Shown here: piece after piece, positions 27,580-36,222 of the stretch
Layout: each line of letters begins with the position of its first letter
Numbering within the stretch: position 1 is the stretch's first letter
Source: Acidimicrobiaceae bacterium
Lineage (GTDB): Bacteria > Actinomycetota > Acidimicrobiia > Acidimicrobiales > UBA8592
Assembly (NCBI GenBank): GCA_002722525.1
Contig: PBMJ01000014.1
Location: 1-36,222 of the forward strand
Direction of reading: 5' to 3'
Length of the DNA: 36,222 nucleotides
Position numbers and translations under genes: made by a program
Notes under the pieces: generated by a model
Database searches by the model: none
What the model saw: only the letters and a program-made list of their open reading frames with translations
What the model was told of the DNA's origin: nothing

Positions 27580-28188
27580 GTGTCATCGAAATTCGTGGGT
27601 ATCGCTGGTGGGAGTTGTTCTGGGAAAACGACTGTCGTCAACACTCTAGTTGAAGCATTTGAGGGATCTGTCTCGACTATAGCTTTCGATAGCTACTACC
27701 GTGATCAGGGGCATATGACTCTAGATGAGCGGACGCAGGTTAATTACGACCATCCGGACTCTCTTGATGTGGAGTTATTCGTAAGCGATATTCAGTCTCT
27801 TCGAGATGGATCCTCCATTGAAACACCGATTTACAACTTTTCGACTCATACAAGAAGCAATGAATCAAAAATTGTGACTCCTTCAGATTTAGTTGTGTTA
27901 GATGGGATTCTTTTATTAGCTTTCCCGGAGATTACGAATCTGTTGGATTTAGCTGTCTTCATCGAAGCTTCGGAAGAGATTAGATACAAGCGGCGAATAC
28001 CGCGTGACATTCAAGAACGGGGAAGGACTGCGGAGCAATCTTCTGCGCAGTTCAAAGAGACAGTTCAACCAATGCACAAACGTTTTGTTGCACCTTCAAT
28101 CTGCCACGCAGACCTCGTTATTGATGGTGAACAGAGCCCGCAAGTTTCATTAGCTGAGATTACTTCTGCCCTTTATCGTCAGAATTAA
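27580..28188 (+). CDS. udk: Uridine kinase; GTG start
   Basis: VGIAGGSCSGKTTVVNTLVEAF P-loop; FDSYYRDQGHMTLDERTQVNYDHPDSLDVEL; YKRRIPRDIQERGRT. Confidence 0.88.
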   Translation: MSSKFVGIAGGSCSGKTTVVNTLVEAFEGSVSTIAFDSYYRDQGHMTLDERTQVNYDHPDSLDVELFVSDIQSLRDGSSIETPIYNFSTHTRSNESKIVTPSDLVVLDGILLLAFPEITNLLDLAVFIEASEEIRYKRRIPRDIQERGRTAEQSSAQFKETVQPMHKRFVAPSICHADLVIDGEQSPQVSLAEITSALYRQN

Positions 28189-30272
28189 TTCGCCTCTTCC
28201 TCTACTGCCTCTTCCTCCTCTACTAGGATTTCTCCTCCGAGAGCTTCGATTATCTGATCAAGGTAGACTTGGGATCCCAACTTTGTAAGATGCACTCCAT
28301 CTCTTGCGAAGTATTCGGGGAAATCGTTTGATGCGCTTCTCCAGTCTACGAGAACTGCATTTTCATAGAGCGGGATAGCGTTGTCGAGAACGCCATTAAC
28401 CCTTCCTTCCCATGGTTTCGGCACTCTGGCGTTTAGCACCACGACTAGTTCAGCGTCTATAAGAATTTCGAATGTGTTTGCTATGAGGTCTTCATCGATA
28501 ACCCCGTTACTTCCCAAATGTATGACTATCGCTTCGCCCAGTAGTCCTCGGCTCTTCAAGTCCGTTAAGATTCTTGGGGCTTCGTTCCATTGTCGTGCTA
28601 CTTCTGCTTCGACATTTGCATTATCTGTCAATAAGGATATTCTTTCGGAGAAGATTACGTCGAGGTCTTTAATAGAGACATTAGTGACAGCGCCCTTCAT
28701 TATTGAATCGCCGAGAAAAGTCACCCGGTCGTAGAACGCTTTAAATTCTGGGGCCTCTACTAATTGAAGCAACTCTGCCCACACTGGATTATCGATATTA
28801 GTAGTTTCTAAGAAAGCAACAATATCGAAGCTTTCCATTGGGTCTTCTACAGTGGGGGTAGTTTCTGGTTCTTCTTGACTCACCGGTTCCGGAGTTGGAG
28901 TTGGAAAAGGTGTTGGGGTAGGAATGGGGGTTGGGGGGATCTCGATTTGTTCCTGTACGGTTTCATCTTCCTCAACTTGTTCCACAGCCGTTTCGTCGGT
29001 GCTCCATTCAGCCTGGACTTGCTCGAGGGTTATAAAACATCCAATGAGAGCTAGGGTTATAGTGGCGAGCTTTCCGAGTGACACCTTTATCTTCCTCATA
29101 GAGAAAGCAGTCCGAAGTGAATTCAGAAATCGTCTTTCGCGGATAGGGCGTTCAATAAATTGGTAGCTGACTTCAACAATGATCAGCGTAACGATGATGC
29201 GAACTAGAAAAAGTTGCCATCCGTCAATGTCAACGTCAACTCGTGGGCGGGTCAGCTGGAAAACTGGCCAGTGCCAGAGATAAAGGCCATAGGACCTTTT
29301 ACCAATCCATTGCATCGGTCTGATTCCTAGAATTTGGCTTAATACGGATTGTGGAGTGACGGAAACTACAATAACTAATGCTGTTAGCACTGAGGTTATG
29401 AGCATCCCTCCTCGAAATAAACTGTCTATGTTGGGGTAGAACAAGGCATAGTGCATATTGGCCCAGATCAGCCCAGCTACCGAGGCAGACCCAACTACGA
29501 AAACGAACGTTTTTGATAGTGCATTTGGTGTTGCGATAGCCGGCTTATCTGATTGCCATGGTCGCCACAGGAAGGCAACCGCTGCTCCGATTAAGAGCGC
29601 TGATGCTCGGGTATCAGTTCCGTAATAGACGCGTAACGGGTCCGAAAAGGGTTCATATAATGACCATCGAAGAACTGATGATCCGATGATTCCGGCTATA
29701 ACCAATGCGAAGGTAAGTCGCTTGCCCGCGAGTGAAAGCAATCCCCAGAGTAATAATGGCCAAACTAAGTAGAACTGTTCTTCTACCGCTAGGGACCAAA
29801 GATGATGAAAGAAGTTTTTCCGCTCGAATCCGTCTGTATACGATACATCTTGGAAGATGCTGAACCAGTTATAGATGTATCCGAGTGCTGAGAGAATCTC
29901 ACCTTTTGTGGGAATGACATCTCTAGCAGTTAGGTAAGCAAGTGCTGTTGCGCCTCCTATGTAAGCAATGAGGGCTGGGAATAGTCTTCTAGCTCTTCTG
30001 TTCCAAAAACGCTTTATATCTATTCGTTGGTTTGCTTCGTATTCTCCTAGGAGGAGAGCTGTGATGAGGTAGCCACTGATAACGAAGAAGATTTCTACTC
30101 CGAGGAAGCCGCCCGAGAATCTAGTTACTCCGGAGTGGTACGCTATTACCGCAAGCACCGCAATAGCACGTAAGCCATCTATCCCTGGGTTAAATGGGAC
30201 GTAAGAAGCCGATTTCGAGCTATCAGATTCAGAGAGATCTGTTTTCTCAGAGGATACGCGGCCATTCGTCAT
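28185..30272 (-). CDS. Acyltransferase family 3 (OafA-like) membrane protein with Pro/Thr linker and C-terminal SGNH-like domain
   Basis: GIDGLRAIAVLAVIAYHSGVTRFSGGFLGVEIFFVISGYLIT; linker PTPIPTPTPFPTPTPEP; SGNH blocks FLGDSIMKG, IHLGSNGVI, RDGVHLTKLG. Confidence 0.92.
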   Translation of the reverse strand: MTNGRVSSEKTDLSESDSSKSASYVPFNPGIDGLRAIAVLAVIAYHSGVTRFSGGFLGVEIFFVISGYLITALLLGEYEANQRIDIKRFWNRRARRLFPALIAYIGGATALAYLTARDVIPTKGEILSALGYIYNWFSIFQDVSYTDGFERKNFFHHLWSLAVEEQFYLVWPLLLWGLLSLAGKRLTFALVIAGIIGSSVLRWSLYEPFSDPLRVYYGTDTRASALLIGAAVAFLWRPWQSDKPAIATPNALSKTFVFVVGSASVAGLIWANMHYALFYPNIDSLFRGGMLITSVLTALVIVVSVTPQSVLSQILGIRPMQWIGKRSYGLYLWHWPVFQLTRPRVDVDIDGWQLFLVRIIVTLIIVEVSYQFIERPIRERRFLNSLRTAFSMRKIKVSLGKLATITLALIGCFITLEQVQAEWSTDETAVEQVEEDETVQEQIEIPPTPIPTPTPFPTPTPEPVSQEEPETTPTVEDPMESFDIVAFLETTNIDNPVWAELLQLVEAPEFKAFYDRVTFLGDSIMKGAVTNVSIKDLDVIFSERISLLTDNANVEAEVARQWNEAPRILTDLKSRGLLGEAIVIHLGSNGVIDEDLIANTFEILIDAELVVVLNARVPKPWEGRVNGVLDNAIPLYENAVLVDWRSASNDFPEYFARDGVHLTKLGSQVYLDQIIEALGGEILVEEEEAVEEEAN

Positions 30273-30319
30273 ATATCGAGAGTACTCCGAATGGGTTGAT
30301 ATTTACGCGCTAGCGTCCT

Positions 30320-31777
30320 TTATGAGGATTCTTGACGTTCGAGAAATTCGTATACCTCAAGCATATCAACGCCCGGAAAACGGGAGAAGCTCTTCGCAGG
30401 CAAAGGGAGTCCGGACGTGACGTTACTTCGATCCCGAGCGGAAGGCCATGCTACACCCTGCCAGTGTTGTCTCACGCTCGCCCTGGGAGTGTTGCAGCAT
30501 TCTTTGTCAGGGCATTGTGAGGTTGAAAATCTTTTCGTATCGCTTCCTCTAAACCATTTCGCTTGATCAGCGGTGGTTCCAACCGTAACAGCGTGATGCG
30601 GGACCCTGTCCGCTTCGACATGAGTTACGCACCAGTATTGTCCGTAAGGTGTATCCGTGTATTGGTAGTGAAGGGACAATGCATCTTGCGTATGAAATGC
30701 TTGCCGCGTGCCCCAATTCCTACATAAATGTTCGCCCTCTATCGTTCCATCTATTCCGTGTGGGAGAGGAACCCCATCATTTTCATAGGCCTTCCAGACG
30801 ACACCTTCATCATCAGATCTGAGGAAATGTAGCGTAACGTCAAGATGTTCAGTCGCTAGATTCGTTAAGCGGTGTCCGGCCATCTCGTATGAGATGTAGA
30901 AGATTTCCTGCAGGTCCTCTACTGAAATATCCATTGCGTTGTATGCGCTTTGCAAGAATTTTACTGCAGGTTTTTCGGGAGCGAGAATAGCGCCGGCGAA
31001 ATAATTTGATTCAACTCTCTGTCGAAGATACTTGCCAATATCGTCTGCGACTTCATGCTTGAGCGCATAGTGGCCCAATGTCTGTAGGACAACTGATCTA
31101 GATGCTCTTGTAGATAAATCATTTCGTTGAGGGATGTATATTACTTTTTCTCTCTGGTCTGCTATTGACCTTGTTGAATGTGGAATATTTTCAGCTCTTC
31201 TAACAGTAAACCCAAAATATTCACACACATCCATAAGTATTCTCTCAGATACAGGTCCTGAACCCGGATACTTCACGGCTTTGAGAACTCCACTAGCCAA
31301 ATCTTCTATCTCGTGGTAGTAGTTATTTTTTCTACTCATTTCTTGGCGTAAATCCCTGTTCGAATGCCTCGCAATATTCTTGGGTGTATTGGGGTTGGTA
31401 ATCGTAAGGGCGGTGTCCTCTTCTAATGCTGTGTACAGCCCAATGATATGTTCAAGGATTTCGTCGGGCATTCGAGTTGATGGGCGTAAGTATGGAAGTT
31501 TTCTTTCCTTGTTACGAGGGTCTTCTTGTAATCGTTTGAGTTGAATTTCAAGTTCTGCTCTTCGGTTTGGAGGCTCTGGATCTAGAAGGTCTGCAGGTGT
31601 GCAGTCAAGCACTGATGCTAAATCTCGTACCAGGCTTACCCGAGGTTCTGCTAAGCCATTTTCTAGCTGTGAGAGATATGGTGCGGGCTTGGAAACAAGA
31701 GCTCCTAACTCAGCGAGCGTATGATTGTTACGTTTTCGGAAATATTTTAACCTCTGACCGAAGACTAGTGAGTCCAT
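30320..31777 (-). CDS. RamB/ScfR-type XRE-family transcriptional regulator with degenerate ImmA/IrrE-like middle domain and C-terminal short-chain fatty acyl regulator domain
   Basis: N-terminal HTH (LGQRLKYFRKRNNHTLAELGALVSKPAPYLSQLENGLAEPRVSLVRDLASVLD-type); RKVIYIPQRNDLSTRASRSVVLQTLGHYALKHEV; LCRNWGTRQAFHTQDALSLHYQYTDTPYGQYWCVTHVEAD; divergent to aceA. Confidence 0.9.
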   Translation of the reverse strand: MDSLVFGQRLKYFRKRNNHTLAELGALVSKPAPYLSQLENGLAEPRVSLVRDLASVLDCTPADLLDPEPPNRRAELEIQLKRLQEDPRNKERKLPYLRPSTRMPDEILEHIIGLYTALEEDTALTITNPNTPKNIARHSNRDLRQEMSRKNNYYHEIEDLASGVLKAVKYPGSGPVSERILMDVCEYFGFTVRRAENIPHSTRSIADQREKVIYIPQRNDLSTRASRSVVLQTLGHYALKHEVADDIGKYLRQRVESNYFAGAILAPEKPAVKFLQSAYNAMDISVEDLQEIFYISYEMAGHRLTNLATEHLDVTLHFLRSDDEGVVWKAYENDGVPLPHGIDGTIEGEHLCRNWGTRQAFHTQDALSLHYQYTDTPYGQYWCVTHVEADRVPHHAVTVGTTADQAKWFRGSDTKRFSTSQCPDKECCNTPRASVRQHWQGVAWPSARDRSNVTSGLPLPAKSFSRFPGVDMLEVYEFLERQESS

Positions 31778-31800
31778 CTATCTCCCTTTAAAAGTATTAA

Positions 31801-31828
31801 TTGGTAAAAGCATAGCTTTTTTTATAAT
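31801..31828 (+). promoter_or_regulatory. Putative sigma-70-type promoter for aceA
   Basis: TTGGTA (31801-31806), 16-bp spacer, TATAAT (31823-31828) upstream of aceA. Confidence 0.4.
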
Positions 31829-31867
31829 AATTTTTGCAATTATTATCAATCACATAATTTTTATTAT
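31824..31867. promoter_or_regulatory. Two AT-rich dyads: candidate operators in the RamB-like/aceA intergenic region
   Basis: ATAATAAT-TTTTGCA-ATTATTAT (31824-31846) overlaps the putative -10; second dyad ATAAT-TTTT-ATTAT (31854-31867). Confidence 0.45.
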
Positions 31868-31963
31868 ATTTAGGAGATATATAGGTTGATTTTTGGAAAC
31901 TCATCCTGCATTGTAGATAACGCACATAGAACCCCGGTGTGCCAGATACAGGAGTTACCTATC

Positions 31964-33244
31964 ATGTCCAAATCCTTTGATGAGCAAGTTGAAGAACTAT
32001 CCCATGATTGGGCGGAAAACGATCGCTGGAAGGGAGTGCAACGTGATTATAGCGCTGAGGAAGTGATTAATCTCCGCGGGTCTATGCAAGTCGAGCACTC
32101 GCTCGCTCGTCATGGGGCAGAAAAGCTCTGGGAAAAACTGAATTCAAATGCTTACACCCATGCTATGGGCGCACTTACTGGCGGTCAGGCTATCCAAATG
32201 GTCAAGGGAGGACTTGAAGCCATATACCTCTCCGGGTGGCAAGTAGCTGGAGATGCGAATCTAGCAGAACAGGTTTACCCAGATCAGAGTCTCTATCCTG
32301 CGAATTCTGTACCTACGGTCGTTCGAAGAATAAATAATGCTCTTCGCCGAGCAGATCAAATTGAATGGAGCGAAGGAAATCGAGATCGCGACTGGATGGT
32401 TCCGATTGTTGCTGACGCAGAAGCAGGTTTCGGAGGCCCTCTCAACGCCTTTGAACTTATGAAGTCAATGATCGAAGCTGGAGCTGCAGGGGTCCACTGG
32501 GAAGATCAGCTAGCTAGTGAGAAAAAGTGCGGCCATATGGGTGGAAAGGTACTGGTGCCCACGCAACAACATGTTCGGACCCTTACCGCTGCCAGATTAG
32601 CTGCGGATGTTATGAATGTGCCTTCTTTAGTAGTGGCAAGAACAGACTCATTAGCTGCAACGCTTCTTACAAGCGATATCGACGAACGGGATCAACGATT
32701 CTGCACAGGCGAGCGATCTAGCGAAGGTTTTTTCCATGTGGAAAATGGCATGGATGCTGCTATCGCCCGCGGCCTTGCTTACGCCCCGTACGCTGACCTT
32801 GTTTGGTGCGAGACAAGCACTCCAGACTTAGAGGAAGCACAACGTTTCGCTGACGCTATGCATGAGAAATACCCTGACACAATGCTTGCCTATAACTGCT
32901 CTCCGTCGTTTAATTGGAAAGCAGCTCTTGACGATGCAACTATCGCCGCGTTCCAAAAAGAACTAGGTGATATGGGCTACAGATTCCAATTTATAACTCT
33001 TGCTGGATGGCATGCGCTAAACGCATCCATGTTTGAGCTCTCTCAGGCGTACACGGAAAAAGATATGACCGCTTATGTGGAACTTCAACAGCGTGAATTC
33101 GCTATGGAAGATAGTGGATATAGCGCTACTAGGCATCAAAGAGAAGTGGGAGCTGGCTACTTTGACCAAGTTGCTACTGTTATCTCCGGAGGAACTGCGA
33201 GCACGCTAGCCCTCAAAGGAAGCACAGAAGAAGAACAATTCTGA
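31964..33244 (+). CDS. aceA: Isocitrate lyase; ATG start preferred over upstream TTG at 31886
   Basis: ICL signature [71 protein letters not shown]; Shine-Dalgarno-like AGGAG upstream of the ATG. Confidence 0.96.
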   Translation: MSKSFDEQVEELSHDWAENDRWKGVQRDYSAEEVINLRGSMQVEHSLARHGAEKLWEKLNSNAYTHAMGALTGGQAIQMVKGGLEAIYLSGWQVAGDANLAEQVYPDQSLYPANSVPTVVRRINNALRRADQIEWSEGNRDRDWMVPIVADAEAGFGGPLNAFELMKSMIEAGAAGVHWEDQLASEKKCGHMGGKVLVPTQQHVRTLTAARLAADVMNVPSLVVARTDSLAATLLTSDIDERDQRFCTGERSSEGFFHVENGMDAAIARGLAYAPYADLVWCETSTPDLEEAQRFADAMHEKYPDTMLAYNCSPSFNWKAALDDATIAAFQKELGDMGYRFQFITLAGWHALNASMFELSQAYTEKDMTAYVELQQREFAMEDSGYSATRHQREVGAGYFDQVATVISGGTASTLALKGSTEEEQF

Positions 33245-33303
33245 ATCTGAATTGAATTCCTACTAGGTTAAAGAAAAGCGAACCGCTATATCTAGGAGAA
33301 GGA

Positions 33304-35484
33304 ATGGGCGAAACGAAGATAACCAAGGGTGCTTTAGAGGTTGATGCGACCCTTTTCGATTTCGTTACGACCTCGCTTCTGCCTGGTTCTAATCGGGATG
33401 AGGGTGACTTCTGGGTTAATCTAGAAAGCCTTCTTAAGGAGTTCAGCCCTCGAATGGAACATCTCCTTCGGGTTCGTGATGATTATCAAAGCCAGATAGA
33501 CGACTGGCACTTAAACCGCCGCGGAAGCCCCCATGATCATGAAGCGTACACCAGTTTCCTCGCTGAGATTGGCTATGTGCAAGAACGGCCAACCTCAGTT
33601 CAGGTAAATACCAAAAATGTGGATCCAGAAATTGCTAGCATCCCCGGTCCACAGTTAGTTGTTCCGGTTGATAACGCTCGCTATGCGATAAATGCTGCGA
33701 ATGCGAGATGGGGAAGCCTATACGACGCCCTGTATGGAACAGATGTCGTCAGTGAAGATGATGGGGCTGAAAAAGCTGGCGCTTACAATCCTGTTCGCGG
33801 CGCCAAGGTAATCGCATACGCCCGTTCACTTCTAGACCAACACTTCCCACTCAACGAACTTTCACATGCTACTTCTACCGGATACAAAGTTATAGATTCA
33901 GAGCTTCGTGTTCTTTCAGATGATGAGGAAATAAGCCTTGTTGATCCTGAACAGTTCGTGGGTTTTGTCGGTGATCCGGCGAAGCCTAATTCAATATTTC
34001 TTAAAAAACATGACCTTCACATGGAAATTGTTTTTAATTCAGCCGATCCTATTGGAGCTGATGATCCTGCCGACGTTGCAGATGTGATGGTTGAGTCAGC
34101 ACTTAGCACGATCATGGATTGTGAGGATTCGGTTGCCACTGTTGATGCCGTTGACAAGGTCCGTGCTTATGGCAATTGGCTTGGCCTCATGCAAGGAAAT
34201 TTAGAAGTTGAATTTGATAAGGGCGGTAAATCAGTAGCTCGAAAACTTGAAAGTGACACTGTCATAAGCGCTCCAAACGGGTCTGAGAAGACAATACGAC
34301 GTCGCTCTCTCATGCTTGTCCGAAATGTTGGTATGCACCTTATGACGGACATGGTTACCTTGGAAGGAAGAAAAATCCCCGAAACATTGCTTGATGCGGT
34401 GGTTACTACACTTTGTGGAGTTCATGACCTTGAGAAAACTAGCGGAAATCAAAATAGTCCGGATGGTTCTATCTACGTTGTGAAACCAAAGATGCACGGG
34501 CCTGATGAGGTTGCACTGGCGGTTGAAATGTTTGACAGGATCGAAGACTACTTAGGACTGGGCCGAAACACTATCAAAATCGGAATCATGGATGAGGAGC
34601 GTCGAACTTCCATGAATCTCTTGTCATGCATCGATAAAGCTAAAGAGCGAGTCGTGTTCATCAACACTGGCTTCTTAGATCGGACGGGAGATGAAATTCA
34701 CACGAGTATGGAAGCTGGGCCATTGGTCCCAAAGACAGAGATGAAAGCACAAGCGTGGCTGCCAGCGTATGAAGACATCAATGTTGACGAAGGACTGGCG
34801 GCTGGCCTTCTAGGCCATGGGCAGATCGGGAAAGGCATGTGGGCCAGACCTGATGATATGACGGACATGCTGAGAGAAAAGATAGGGCACCCGAAGTCAG
34901 GTGCTTCTTGCGCATGGGTTCCTAGCCCTACAGCAGCTACTTTGCACGCACTTCATTATTTTGAAGTTGATGTCGCTGGTGTGCAGGCCGAGCTGGAAGG
35001 TCGTGATACCACGGATAGGACGGCCATGCTTACAATTCCGCTTCTCGAATCAGGGCGTGAATTGAGTCCTGATGAAGTTTCCTCTGAACTTCGTAATAAC
35101 GTGCAAGGTATTTTGGGTTATGTTTCTCGATGGGTTGGACAAGGCGTTGGTTGCTCGAAGGTTCCAGATATCAACGACATTCAATTGATGGAAGACCGAG
35201 CTACGTTGCGGATCTCCAGTCAGCACATTGCTAACTGGTTACATCATGGAGTAATTAGTGATGAAGAAATTATTTCCACGATGGAAGAAATGGCTGCTTT
35301 TGTTGATGAACAAAACGCTGATGATCCTGAATACCATCCGATGTGTGGCGATCTTGATTCAAGTATCCCTTATCAGGCTGCGTTAGCTCTAGTTTTCGAA
35401 GGCCGAGACCAAGCAAACGGCTATACAGAGTTTCTACTAATCGAGCGTCGACAGCGAATGAAAAGCTCTACCTCTTCTAGCTGA
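33304..35484 (+). CDS. glcB: Malate synthase G
   Basis: TIMDCEDSVATVDAVDKVRAYGNWLGLMQG, RRSLMLVRNVGMHLMTD, KIGIMDEERRTSMNL, GASCAWVPSPTAATLHALHYF; AGGAGAAGG ribosome-binding site; follows aceA. Confidence 0.96.
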   Translation: MGETKITKGALEVDATLFDFVTTSLLPGSNRDEGDFWVNLESLLKEFSPRMEHLLRVRDDYQSQIDDWHLNRRGSPHDHEAYTSFLAEIGYVQERPTSVQVNTKNVDPEIASIPGPQLVVPVDNARYAINAANARWGSLYDALYGTDVVSEDDGAEKAGAYNPVRGAKVIAYARSLLDQHFPLNELSHATSTGYKVIDSELRVLSDDEEISLVDPEQFVGFVGDPAKPNSIFLKKHDLHMEIVFNSADPIGADDPADVADVMVESALSTIMDCEDSVATVDAVDKVRAYGNWLGLMQGNLEVEFDKGGKSVARKLESDTVISAPNGSEKTIRRRSLMLVRNVGMHLMTDMVTLEGRKIPETLLDAVVTTLCGVHDLEKTSGNQNSPDGSIYVVKPKMHGPDEVALAVEMFDRIEDYLGLGRNTIKIGIMDEERRTSMNLLSCIDKAKERVVFINTGFLDRTGDEIHTSMEAGPLVPKTEMKAQAWLPAYEDINVDEGLAAGLLGHGQIGKGMWARPDDMTDMLREKIGHPKSGASCAWVPSPTAATLHALHYFEVDVAGVQAELEGRDTTDRTAMLTIPLLESGRELSPDEVSSELRNNVQGILGYVSRWVGQGVGCSKVPDINDIQLMEDRATLRISSQHIANWLHHGVISDEEIISTMEEMAAFVDEQNADDPEYHPMCGDLDSSIPYQAALALVFEGRDQANGYTEFLLIERRQRMKSSTSSS

Positions 35485-35491
35485 TATTTTG

Positions 35492-35565
<74 letters not shown>

Positions 35566-35601
35566 GTGTAATACGGCTTTCATTCTAGGGGAAAAGAATT
35601 A

Positions 35602-36222
35602 TTAAAACGGCCGATCGCCAATGATTGTAACCCGCTCAACGATACGTTCATCAGGGTAGAAATCAGCAGCTACCGCATGTTGTGCTGATCGGTTGTCCCA
35701 CATCACGAATGTGTCAACTTCCCATTTGAGACGGAATTGGACGGTAGGGCTCATGATCGCTTTTTCGAGAAGTGCTAGCAGTTTTTCGCTTTCCTCCGGA
35801 GAGACTCCTTCTATGTAGTCTGTGTGGTATCCATTGGTGTAAATGCTTCGCTCCCCCGTTTCAGGGTGGGTTCTTACGACGGGATGTCGGGCTGGAGGAT
35901 ACTTCTCTTGCAACTCACGGCGTTCCTCGTCATTAAATTTCTCTCCGATGCTTTTCGTAAAATCATGTATTGCATGTAGGTCGTCAATTTGGGACTTGAT
36001 TTCATCGGGTAAGAGTTCGTATGCCGCGGCGGCACTTGCAAAACATGTATCCCCGCCAGTTTCGGGGATCACAACTCCCCGCAGGATAGAGCCTAGTGAC
36101 GGTTCTTCTCGCCAAGTCACATCAGAGTGCCAGATCACGGCAGCGAATTCTTTTTCAGGGTTTGATGCGATTCGAAGGATTTCAGGATATTCGCCTAGAC
36201 CTACATGGCCCCCTCGGGCAAA
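35602..36222 (-). CDS. TauD/TfdA family Fe(II)/2-oxoglutarate-dependent dioxygenase, N-terminus truncated by the window edge
   Basis: HxD motif WHSDVTW; PGGDTCFA-like VVIPETGGDTCFASAAAAYELLP; distal MWDNRSAQHAVAADFYPDERIVERVTI. The frame stays open to 36222 beyond the listed ORF start. Confidence 0.88.
   Translation of the reverse strand, partial: FARGGHVGLGEYPEILRIASNPEKEFAAVIWHSDVTWREEPSLGSILRGVVIPETGGDTCFASAAAAYELLPDEIKSQIDDLHAIHDFTKSIGEKFNDEERRELQEKYPPARHPVVRTHPETGERSIYTNGYHTDYIEGVSPEESEKLLALLEKAIMSPTVQFRLKWEVDTFVMWDNRSAQHAVAADFYPDERIVERVTIIGDRPF

Noticed and set aside
28381-28734. 117-aa plus-strand ORF inside the acyltransferase gene
   Set aside because: Antisense shadow of the SGNH domain coding frame.
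28860-28945. GTTGG-rich tandem-like repeat
   Set aside because: Encodes the Pro-Thr linker of the acyltransferase/SGNH protein; no CRISPR or mobile repeat character.
30320-31777. Toxin-antitoxin/ImmA-type metalloprotease reading of the HTH + IrrE-like protein
   Set aside because: The middle domain lacks a clear HExxH (reads LGHYALKHE), and the C-terminal fatty-acyl regulator domain and aceA linkage fit a RamB/ScfR regulator instead.

Overview
The window is a compact, almost fully coding bacterial chromosome segment. Its gene content and order look actinobacterial, possibly a marine Acidimicrobiia-like lineage (inference, no database check). Main minus-strand block: tig-clpP-clpX-folC-ndk-mreB-mreC-mreD-mrdA(PBP2)-rodA-radical SAM (TIGR03960 type)-DUF2344-rne/rng-rplU-rpmA-obg-proB. 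A further minus block at the left edge is nadD-LCP/LytR_C-rsfS-tRNA-Ala. Between the two lie a sigma-70 factor, class II DAHP synthase, a MoxR/VWA pair and murJ. The right part holds tRNA-Gly, uridine kinase, an acyltransferase-3/SGNH protein, a RamB-like regulator divergent from isocitrate lyase and malate synthase G (glyoxylate shunt), tRNA-Arg and a partial TauD-like dioxygenase. I see no CRISPR, transposon or phage genes. The strongest observation is that the only clpP in the window, in the canonical tig-clpP-clpX locus, encodes alanine at the catalytic serine position ([14 protein letters not shown] instead of [14 protein letters not shown]). The catalytic His and Asp regions and the ClpX VGF docking loop are retained, suggesting a ClpR-like pseudoprotease subunit. 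Secondary observations: a promoter-overlapping 23-bp dyad between the RamB-like gene and aceA, an RNase E/G without a Zn-link, a divergent LCP protein, a structured ndk-mreB intergenic region, and convergent gene pairs with essentially no intergenic space.
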